Shown here: one piece after another, positions 13,701 to 25,700 of the stretch | Layout: each line of letters opens with the position of its first letter | Position numbering within the stretch: the stretch's first letter is position 1 | Assembly: GCF_037975245.1 (NCBI RefSeq) | Contig: NC_092583.1 | Coordinates: 10,082,764-10,146,763 of the forward strand | Direction: 5' to 3' | Origin: Apostichopus japonicus | Lineage: Eukaryota > Echinodermata > Holothuroidea > Aspidochirotida > Stichopodidae | DNA: 64,000 bases | Translations under genes and position numbers: made by a program | Notes under the pieces: generated by a model | Told to the model about the DNA's origin: nothing | The model's database searches: none | Seen by the model: the letters and a program-made list of their open reading frames with translations, nothing else

Positions 13701-16700
13701 CCGGCCACTGTTGGTCATGATGGTACAGTCCTGGATGCCACCTACGTTGTCCGGCTGACCCATCTCCCAGTTGGTCTCTGCGAATGCTGTCGTTGCATCA
13801 CAGTCTACCCAGTTGAAATCTCCCTCGATAGCGATGTCGTTGTAACCTGAGAATGAAATACAGAAAGTTCTCTCACGGGGTAAAAATATTTATCAAGCTT
13901 CTAAAGCTAGCTAGCTAGATTTTTTTACTTTACACTGAGGGACAGATCCATAGAGTGTTAGGTTGTGAATGGGGGTGGAGGAGGTAAGATGGTGATATTT
14001 AGACTATAAGTTAGGTCTATAACACCGTCAAAACCCAAGGTCGTGCCAACTTTTGAATTTTAAAAATATCCCCCGACTGATAAATGGAGGTTGGGGGGAG
14101 GGCATGGCCACCCCCACCACTTTGTGCACACCACTGTTCGTAATAGTGGATACCAACCTATCAAAGTGATCGTCAGTTTCAGAGTTCCTCAATTCCATTG
14201 ACGATCATCAAATAGTTTAGTATGCCCAGTCTTTTGTTCCATGCGAAAAGAGCAACTAAATTTTACTTTGCAATATATCAGCATGAAAGAAATTTAGTCG
14301 AAAGGAAAAGAACAGGAATGAGGGATTAAGACTCACCGATCCACCACATGCCTCCCTGAGTAAGGTTGTAGAGAAATTCATTCTCCATTCCTGTTTCTAT
14401 GACGACCAAATCGCCATCTTCGATAGACCTACAATCCTGCCGTGCGTCGTTGTAACTCATCGGTGACGTTCCAAATCGATAGCATCGTCCAAGGTATCCG
14501 ACGACCCAACCCTCTGGGCAAGGGTCTACGAAAATATGAATAATTCCATTTAGTGCAAAATATAAAAACTAAGATCTCATCTGCATTTTTTGGAGACTTC
14601 TATCTAGAATGTACGAAACTGTTCCATGGTACTTGTTTGGTGGTCTTTCCTAACGATATTTCACTACTTCTTCAGATTTATTTGTGTACTAGGCAACAAG
14701 TTTGTTCATAGAGTCTATGGGCTGCATAGGACATTACTTTTTTTTTTAATTGTGCGTTGTGCAGTTCAACACAATAGGCAATGCAGTTTCATGCAATAGG
14801 TACACGCTGGTCTGTTATTGTTGGATATTGAGTTCCAGCCTTACTAGATTTGGCAGTAGGTGGCACATCGCCTGGCTGAATGTGACCTGATTCAACTAGA
14901 TGTCACGACTTGGATAATTGTAGATAGCCGGGCAGTATGCATGACTCTTACGCATGACTACGCTTGACTTTTAAACTGTTACTGATCATGCACTTGGTAA
15001 TCTTTCAATACAACTGCCCAGTCTAAAAAAAAAATGTAACCAACCAACATCTTATCCTTCCCTGAAAAATCCTTATTAAAGTTATACTGTTTCAACTTAC
15101 GGGACCACTGCCAGAACACATCTTAGCATTTTTATATATAAAATCATCACCTTTCACCATTGTCTAGCATTTAAAATATAAAGCAAGGGTACCAATAAGA
15201 AAGAACGGTTAAGTCCTAAATCGATTCCGACATCTGCTGGGACCGAATAACATAACTCATGATACTTACTGATGGGTGGCAGAGTTGTTTCTGTTGTCAT
15301 GGCAATATCATTTCCTGTCCCTTCAGGGGTCATGACAGCCAACCTGAACGTGTAGGTTGTTTCTGCCATTAGTCCTGTCACGACTGCACCGTTGGAATCG
15401 CCAGACGGGACAGTCATGTACATCACGTTCATTGGATCAGTGTAGTAAGAGACTCTAATAATAAACAGATCAAAAACCAACATGGTTTATACCAAATTAT
15501 TTCATGGCCTTTGACCCCAAAGTACCACTTGTTGTGTACAGTTTGTTCATTGAATCAGCCTAGAAACTGACAGAAAAGCCAACATAGTTTATACCAAATT
15601 ATTTCATGACCTTTGACCCCAAAAATACCACTTGTTGTGTACAATTTGTTCATTGAATCAGCATAGAAACTGACAGAGAAAAGCCAACATGGTTTATACC
15701 AAATTATTTCATGACCTTTGACCCCAAAATTCCACTTGTTGTGTACAATTTGTTCATTGAATCAGCATAGAAAGTGAGAGATAAAAGCAAACATGGTCTA
15801 AACCAAATGCTTTCGTGACCTTTGACCACAGATTTCATTTGTTACCTTCATTTTGTTCATAAACTGAGGCCAGTGTAGCAACTCTTATATACGGACAAAA
15901 GCAAACATGATTTATACCAAATTCTTATGTGACCTTTGACCAAAATTTCAATTGCAACATACATTTTGTGCACAAATTGTGTCAGTGTAGCAATTATAAT
16001 AAAGTTAACAGCAAATTTGTTTGTGCCATAAACAAATATATAAGTTACATGAACTTTGACCAAACATTGCAACTGTTCCTTTCTGACTGTAAACATCACA
16101 GTCCCAAACATGAACAACATTAAGATTACATCATTTGCAACAAATGCTTAGCAGTAAAATGTACAAAAACATTGTAAATAGATTCTGAAAAAACAAGCAC
16201 ATTGTTTCTGCAAGAATGGAATATGAACAGGCCACCTAAGGTATACAGCTTCTGTGGTTACATGAATAATCTAGCCTTCACATTTTTTTTGCTGTTTTCA
16301 AAAAAATCTGTAGAAGATGTCAAGCATTTTAATACCTGTAACCAGAAATCTCGCATCGTTTCGGTGGAGGAATCCAAGACAGTTCGACTGTGCTCTCATC
16401 GACAGCAGATGCCCTGAATAGCCTGGGTATGGTTGTGAAGTCATCTAACCCTAGAAGCAAAAAAAAACAGGAATTAAATAAGCCCTTTAAAACATTGATA
16501 CACTATGTAAATAACAAAACAAACACACAGTAAGTGCCCTGAAGAGCCTAGGTGTGCTTGTCAGGTCATCTAACCCTAGAAACAAACGAAACAGGAATAA
16601 AATAAGCCCTCAAAGAGGAAATCGGGAAAATAACTAAACAACAAAACAAACACACAGTAGGAATGGGAAACAATAAAGATTGTGTGATTTAATTCTCTTT

Positions 16701-19700
16701 TTGTTCCCTTTTTTTACTTTTGAGGTAAACAAAGGGAAACACCATTGTTTAAAGAAAACAATGCAAAAAAAAAAAAAAAAGGCCACATCAAGTTGTAATA
16801 CCAAAAAGAAAAAATCAGTATGTTAAATTCGGCACTGGCAAAACAAAACAAGGAAAAATGAACAATGCTTGAAATAAAGAAAACAAATAAACCAGGTATT
16901 CAAGTACAAGTGTGTCTATGATGTCATATTTAGACTTGCTCAAGTCTTGTCATTAGCAACCATGATATCTTCCAAATGGAATGAGTTTTACCGTAAACTT
17001 TACATCTCTAAAAACACATAAGTTGATCAAGATGGTTTGGGTTTGTTCCTCAAGAAAATCGACATCTTTGGCACTTTGTTAATTATATCAAGCAAAATAG
17101 GCTATGTCCACTTAATACTGGTATGCCACAGTTTTCTAGACTTATGTTTGTGTTTAAACAAGTATAACAGACTATAACGAGTACCTTAAAACTGCTCCCC
17201 CCACCCCCCTTGTTATCTCAAAACAAACTTTCAAAACAATTTCACCCAATCTATAACAAGTATTACTCAAAAGAAGATTGCAAATTAATTGAAATAAGAC
17301 AAAAGATTTCTTCACCAACTTTAAAAGCTACCGAGTGGATCGATGAATGCTTTCAAATCCCTAGAAAACTTTGCCGCCAAGACACCCTTTCTCCTATTGA
17401 TCATATGCAAAGAGGTATAAATCCCACGATTTTCAAGCATGACGGTGTCTTCTATCCCTTTTAGCATTTTTTTAAGATCGATTTATAGTCGGGTCATTTC
17501 ACTAAACTAATTACTGTCAGATCTCGGCATGAAACAAGTAGCAGGAGAACACCTACTCTGACGTTGCAGGTTTTCATTAAAGTGTGTGAAGACTCGCGCC
17601 AAAAGGAATGTCTAATGCCGGTAATCTGACCTAGTTTTGAATGAGGTGTAACAGAAGTGTTAGACACCACCATCGATCCCCAAAAAACACACACACACCA
17701 ATTGCTACCATCGGTAATTAGACACTAGTGTACAGTCAGTACATACAGCTGCGGTCAATACCCACAGCACAGTGTACAAACAATACAGCGATGGACATCT
17801 CAGGTCTAGATAAAAGATAACAAGGTATCACGTTTCATTACTATCTGCATTTTGTAGCGACACGAACAAAACGTCACTTGCAAGCAATGGAAAGTTAACT
17901 TTTACAGATGGCCGCACACGGTTTGGGGCGAGTCTTCAATGCCTTTATTATCAGTCGATATACTCACTGGTTGCGATGGTTTCGCAGACGTATGGGAAAG
18001 AACGGGAGCAGTCCCTGTCGTTGATCTTCCCGTTGTCCTGGAGAACGATGCAGTTCTCGCTACCGGTGGTGTCGCTGGGCTGCTGTGCATCCCAGTTGGC
18101 CAAGGTAAAGTTAGAGGCCATCGAACAGTCCGTCCAGTAATACTCGCCTTCAGTCACACGGTCGGACAAACCTGAGTAGCGACGAAAACAATAAATTTCA
18201 TGGTAAAAAAAAAAAAAGAAGATGCAATTTTTTTAGGAAAGTTTATACTAACTTTTCAATAGTTTACCTGCAGGATCAGAGTTTCATATTTAAGGAATCA
18301 AGTTCCAGTAAGACGGCTGAACTCAATCATTCGCTATTAAGCTGTGCCAAACGATATTCTAGACGTGCTTTTTCTCTTTTGCTTAAAACCAAAAATATGT
18401 TTCTATGCCATAAAAATTGAGATACTGCTTTGAAACAATTATCATTGACCGTTAGAAACAGTGGAATTTTTTTCACTGCCATGGTAACACTTACCGACCC
18501 ACCAATCGAAACCTGTTGCAAGACCAGCATCGACTATAAACTGAAGTTCATCTGCGTCGTCGATGACGGCCAGGTCACTATCCTGTTTCATCTGACACTC
18601 GGCTCTAGCGTCGTTCCAAGAGAGGCTGACGTCAGAGACAAACTTGTAGCAGCCGTAGTTGTATCCAACTATGTAACCATCATCACAAAGAGCTGCAAAT
18701 TAATGAGTTAGGTCAAAGGTCAGACAATAGTGCCACAATATGGTCTGAATCATGGCATTGGAATTTTTGCTAAACCTGACTCAGATATCTGGTTTTATTT
18801 TTACTAAATAATACAACTACTTGGACTACAAAAATTGCATTATTTTTGGGGAGAATTTGGTTTTTCTTCAATATTACACAATAACAACTCAAAACAGAAA
18901 CTTATTTACAAGTTTCCGATTCCATTTTTTCTCCATAAAATCTCATCTTCGTCATTACGATATGAGATCTCCACTCCAGAAACGAATCAGGTTTTTTCAC
19001 GGAAATTTCGTACTTACTCTCAGCAGAGGGAGTGTCGTAGTTGACGGGTTCCCAGATGCGGGGTAAATCTCCATATACATTGTAAGGTGCCCAAGAGACT
19101 GCGTAGTTTGTGTCAGGTCGAAGGTCGTTGACCTGAGCCAATACCGTGCTCCCTCCCACTCTGTCTGTGACCAGATCTTCGTTCAGTCCGTCCGAGAGGA
19201 ATATCTTGTAACCGAGGATGTCGCATATATAGCGGAGAGATGGTACCCACATAGCCTGGGCCGATATTGCAGACGTTATCATGAAGTTGAAATTGGATGG
19301 GTACTGATCTTCCAAGGAATAAACTGGTAAACAAAAAAACAAACAAAAACAAGGATATCGTTAACAGGAATGTTTTTTTCCCCCATTTCATTAGACTCCA
19401 GTTTATTAACTCCTCACAGAGCTACTTAACGTGGTACTCTTCCAATTATGCAAATGAGTTTATGCTATTCCACAGTTTTTCAACAGCTCATTTCAAATTT
19501 ATGTAACTATATGCCACTACTGAGAGAAATGCACTGTTAAAAATGAAGATACTGATTGGGAATTTTACAACCCCTCCCCTCCCTTCACCCCCTCCCCTCC
19601 TCTACTGAATCTCAACATACTCACTCAATTCCAGGCCACAGTTTTATCATGTTCTGATCAAAGTTCTATTACACAATCAGAATCATATTGTTACTATAAA

Positions 19701-22700
19701 TGGCTCCAATGTAATATCAGTGCTCGATCCCTCTGAAATGAAAGTAGTTATCGATAAACTTAACAAAGCTGTTTATCTACCTATGTGTTGGAGTAACTTT
19801 CGGGAGACTTTGTCGTCCGGGCGTGCTCGGAACAACATTTTACAACATAGACATGGAAAGACAGGATGAGATAAAAACATGCGGCAAAAAAAACTGTGAC
19901 TTACCTTTGGGTACAATCTCACATATGTACTTCTTCCTTAGATTGCAGACTTCATCGGCCCATTGGCCTTCCGTGGTGAATGTTCCACAATCTTGCTCCG
20001 TCAGGCTTAGTGGACCGCTGGGTTCGCCGGCGGCCCAGTTTCTGGCCTGCCAGACGTCAACTAAGAGACTGACCGTGGTACAGTCCGTCCACCTGAAAGT
20101 TCCCTCTGTGGCGTGATCATTGAGTCCTGAATGCAACAAAACAAAACACAGATATATTGTCAAGGTGTTCTGGTCTAGCCCCACCACTTCTCTGTTCATA
20201 CCTTTAATGTACACATTTCTGTAAGCTCTGATATTGTCCATTGTTAACAATGAGGATACGCTAAACCTCCAATTACATGGATGTAACCCAAAATCTGAGA
20301 CTAAAGTAAGGTTTTCCTAAATTCAGTCCAGCATTCGCTTACATGGATTCATTAATCGGATTTGGTAACGTAAGTACCGAGAGATTCTCAGAGAAGTGAC
20401 AAGAAAGATGTCAAAATTCTGACCCCCGAGAGAGACAACTTTTCAATTTTTGCACCTAGCAAACTAACAAACAATGTCGATTCACTTTGTCTGAAATTCA
20501 AGGTTGATATAGCTCAGTGGTTAACGCCGGTTCCTTTCTATCATAAGGACCCGAGTTCGAGTCACTCCAAGATAAATGTATGTCGTCCAGTTACAGACTT
20601 GTTGAAAATTGACAATTCATAATCATGGACGTTAAATATAAATATGAATGTAAGAGACTGACTTCGGTCAGCTTGCGGCTTTGATAAGCCAATGAGGCTT
20701 CTTCGCGAGTTCCTGCTTGCAGGAGGATCTAAAATACATACAAACAAATACATACAAATACATACCAATCCAGTAGTCTTCTGTGCCACCTGTCAGAGCA
20801 AGCAAGAAATCCACCTGTTCTTGGTTCTCCACCACGGCGAGCTCGCCATCTGGGGCTTCCACACGACATGCATCCCTGGCATCCTGCCAAGACAAACTTG
20901 CGCTTGAGAGCCGGTAACAGGAGTAGGCTGGTCCCTCGACGTAACCATCCGGGCAGTATTGGTCTGCATATCGAAGAAAATGTAGTTATATAAAACTGCT
21001 TAGAAACAGGAAAATATATAAAAAGGCCACAAAAAACAAAAATCATCTTTCTAATAATAATAAGTAATATTTATACAGCGCATAATCAGCAAAGCTGCTC
21101 AAAGCGCTTCACAAATTTAAAATCTAAAAACAAATAGTAAAAAAAAAAAAAATATTAAATATATAGAACCAATAAGGCCAAAAATGTAAAAGCCAAAAGC
21201 AACAATATAAAAAACACCCGTACTAAATGATACTAAAAAAAGGCCAAAAATGCATTAGTCCAAAACAAATTCAGGGCCCCGTTCCACAAAGAGTTACGCT
21301 TGATCTTAAGTTTGATCGATCGTGCGTAAGTCAGCTGATCGAGCGTAAGTTTGATATCAAACTTATCTCCGTTCCACAAAGAAACTTACGCTTGATATCA
21401 AGCGTAAGTTCGATCCGATCATGCGTAACTTTAAGTAGTGATCCAGATCATTCGTAAGTATGATACTTTGCTATGGTAAGCAATTGATATACAATTTGTT
21501 TAGTTTCTTACTGTTTACATGTAGATGTAATAAAATGTAAATTTTATATACTTGTGCACAAATGGCGTTATATTTGTATCAGCAAGCTGGTCAACAACGT
21601 AATTATCGAATTTATCGTCGAATTCTACCAAGAGAGAGAATTTTTAGAGACAGACGGCAGCCTTTTGAACTTTATAATGATACCAAAGATAAAGGTTTAC
21701 TAGGCTAGGCTGTATGAATTTGGCCAAGTTAGAACATCCCACCAACAGAAGTTGGGCTCTGTCGGCCAGTTTGCAGGTTATCAATGCACTAAGATTTCAT
21801 GAATTACGATCAAAAAGTGCCTTAGCAGAGTGTGCCTCTATACACGGATGCAGCAAGTCATCTGCCTCACGGGCATTGAGGAGGGTTACAAGAGCATTGG
21901 TTCAAATCCGAAATGTTGAAATTCAGTTCCTAACCACTCCAGCCTCTGTGACCAAGGCTCGAGGGATTTATTTTTTGGTAGCAGGATTTCCGCAGGTTGT
22001 GGGTACAGTATATGGGACATTGACTGGAATCCGCGGTTGTAACTATGGGCCGGATGAGTATGTACTTGTTAGCTGTACAGGTAGACATGCAATCAGTTTG
22101 AGGACCACCAACTTCAAGGGATACTTCTTGGGGACTATGGTTATCCTCTACAGCCGTGGTTGATGACGCCTATTCAGAACTCGAAGAGACCTCATTCAAT
22201 AAGTAAGCTTATAAAAACCAAAACATATCGAGGTATGGTATCATATCTATATGGTATCTATTTATATACCGCTTTCGATTTGTCCAAAAAGCACACACAC
22301 AAAATCACAAACTCAATAGTATCAGTTATTACTGTATATTGTAGTTCACCATACGGACAAAAATAGACATAAATTACTTAATAGTGAACAATGAAATAAA
22401 CAGCTGTCTTCAAAGTTATAGTTATTCTTTAATCAAGGGCGTAGGAACCGGGGTGGGGGGGGGGGGGGCTGGGGGCGCGAGCCCCCAGTGAAATATATGG
22501 TGGGGCAGAAGTATCATTCCGCCCCCCCCCCCCCCCGCTTCGCAAGTCAGAAAACCTCTTTTTCATTTCTCAATAAATGATATGTAACATTCGTCATTTT
22601 ACTCAGAACATTTTGGCAGAAAAATTCCATTTGAAGCACCAAAAGGCCAGGTGAAAAAGCAAAATTATTTACAGAATGGAGTAGGTGTTGAAGTGTGCTA

Positions 22701-25700
22701 TATTGCACCAAATTTCATCTGAGGCCACCTGGAAATGCAAAAAAATTCCAAAGGGGAGTGGGACACCCCCGCCCCCTAGACCCCTCCCCCAGGCCGGCCA
22801 TCAGTCTTCAGCCCCCCCAATCAAAAGTACCTTCCTATGCCACTGTCTTTAATTGCAGTGCTCAGACAAGGACACAAGCCAAAATTGAGCATGTCAACAG
22901 CCAGCTCAAGAACAAATTTTGATGTCTGCTTGGCGATGGCATGCAAATAGAACCAAAACTCTTCCCCTATCCTTGTTTACTTAAAACGAGGCAAATTAGT
23001 TTTGGCTGTATATAGTGTCAGCAAAGAATTTGAATGTCATGTCAACCAAACATTTTGCATTTTCAAATACCATATGCATTCGAGCAAAAAAAAACAGTTC
23101 TGACATTCTAACATAACTTTAAATCGCATTTTGAATTTTATTTAAGTTATATACTTTTTAAGAAAAAGTCGCCCAGGAAAGAACCTGGGCACGAACACCA
23201 AACTACCGAACGACTGATCCGCTCTCAACCCTAGTCTCCTTGCATCGGAACTGTGACTGTGTGACCATCGTCGGGTGTGCATAACCATTCCCCTCGAAAG
23301 AGAACAGATACTACTGTACACATGATCTTAGCAAAAGGGCAGAAATTTAAGTTATGTTGACCATCAATTTAGTTCCAGTAGTATACACCCGATAGAAATT
23401 TAATATCTAAGGCAGATAGTTTACAAGCTAAAAATAAGTATCTAACGTTGACCTACAATGCTGTTACATAATGAATGGTTCAGAAATTACATTCAACTCA
23501 AAGATGGTTGGAAAGGCAGTGTACAATACTTGATCATTAATATTATCTACAACTCCCTCTCAGATGGTTTTCCTATTCAAGAAGTAGTTCACTTGTATAT
23601 GCAATAAAGCTACATAAGTAAAAAAAAACCAATAGGCCTATATTCCACGTAGAAGAGTAGGCCTACACTATAGTGTAGGCTGTGTAATTATAACAGTGAG
23701 ACACTATAACTGGCTTCTTTGGCCTGGAATGAACTGTTGGGGCATGGGTTGACTGCCTGTTTGGTGACATTTCTGTTGGTGCATGTGAATCCTGTGAATA
23801 GAGCAAATGAAAACAATTGATCAATTACAAGATACTCCTTTAACCCTTCCATTATGGATGCCGTCCTCTTTATAAGATGTAACAATAGAATAATTGCATA
23901 TAATTTAAAATTCTGTGAAACGCTTTTTTCACTTTGGAAAAAGGTAACTATTTTTCCTTTTTATTCCCTTTATCTTTTTCAAAATTATTCATCAAGGGTA
24001 CCAAAAACATATTGTGCATGATATTAAGTTGGAGTGCTGTAAGTTTTTCTAGGCTTTCACAATTTGACTTCTGGTGATCACAAATGACCTTTAACCTCCA
24101 CCAAAAACCATAGGCTTCTTGTATTCAAATTCAAATTGGGTCTTTTAACATGTATATCAAAAATAAATTATACCTGTGACGACTCGCTTAAAAAGCAGCC
24201 AAAGGGTCGGTCTTTGATGTCCCCAGAGCAGGGCCTCGTAAACAGGGCTGTACAGTATACAGCTGCTGGCCCTCCACCTAAAATAAAATGATATGAACAT
24301 TGTTTATCAATTTGGATTTTACTATGTGTCAAGAAAAATGTGATGGATGTGAGGTGCCCATAAATGCTATTTACCTGTTGCATGTTTAGCTCTGATATTT
24401 TTTGGCCAAAATCTTCAAATCTGACCACTTCATTTTTAGTTCAGAAGCAATGTCCAGCTCGACCAAACAATTTATCACGATTTTCTTTGACAAACTGGCA
24501 AAGAATAAACATTTCTTGCTGGGAAAAATTTTCTTCCTGGATTTCTTTCTTTTGAGTTAGACTCGGAAAAATGGTTACTGTGAAAATTGTCAAGTTATCA
24601 TTAACGACTCAAGAACACTGTGCTCAAAACTTAATGAGCCAGCCTTGGTAATACCAGGATAAACCCCATGACCTCTATTTTGAGTTCCAACAGTCAATGG
24701 CTATAGGCAAGCACACACAGCTGCTCATCCCATTGAACAGCTTTAATTGTAATTACTTCTCAAGCCATGTCCCTTGAAATATGATCACTTAAAACGTGTT
24801 TGTATTTTGTAGTAGAGTCCCAGCTCGACTTAGCTACTGTGGCCTTGGCTAAGTGGGCAGATAAAGTTGCTTGCATTGTGTGCACCTAGCAAGGAAGGTC
24901 TATAATAACAAAAGCCCTGTTTACCTGCAGTGTTGCCTTTCAAAATGTCGACTTCCGATTTAACAATGCTTTAGGCCTAGACTGAAACAATCCAAAATAA
25001 ATCACTTACATCACTAAGGATGTAAACTCCCGGTCAGCTCAAGTTCAGCCAAAAGAAACATAGGGTATACTACTCAGACTTTAGGGTAGGTTAGGCCCTG
25101 AAGACCTAGGCTATTACTGCTTTTATTTTTGTTTTGTGGACATTAAAAAAAGGTTAGGCTAGCTAGGTGACTTTCACTTTTGTTCAGAATTAAGCCTATA
25201 AGGGGTGCAAGTGCAATAACTATACCTCTCTTTTTAGTATGGACTTCATACAGAGTTCCTTTGTACGAAATTGTGACAATTTATCAATATCAGTCAATGA
25301 TCCCACTGGTAATCATTAGCCGGGTACCGTTATAGGCCTAAGTATACTGTATAGTCTTGTAGTACTAAGCCTAAGTCGTCCGTGTAATAATACAGGCGTT
25401 TACTTATGTAGTTTATCCTTTATACAGTAGTCATTTGCTTATATAAATTTGTGTTACTGCTAGGCCTAAACTTTAGAAAAGACGTAGGCAGGCCTAACGT
25501 TGTCCCGGGTATTCCTCTGGGCTCTAGTACATAGCCTACATATAACACTGACTGCCTGTATTAAACTAATTTAACGTACGCAAAGACTACTGAGTTGGCA
25601 GATAAAATGCGGTCAACGGACGATCTTTCAATGTTTTTGAGTCGTAACACACAACGAACCAATGCAATAAAATATGGCAAAGGTTATTCTTGTAAAGATT

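Noticed and set aside
17210-17464. Plus-strand frame of 84 codons
   Set aside because: No recognisable domain, no splice or promoter context; inside an A-rich intron of the host gene.
20502-20575. Possible tRNA gene
   Set aside because: A and B boxes are present, but no cloverleaf or anticodon arm was evident and the sequence continues into a SINE body with a second copy at 10337-10524.
21714-22163. Active transposase or a domesticated host gene
   Set aside because: Catalytic Asp is Tyr, a core segment is deleted, and several stops and frame shifts are present.
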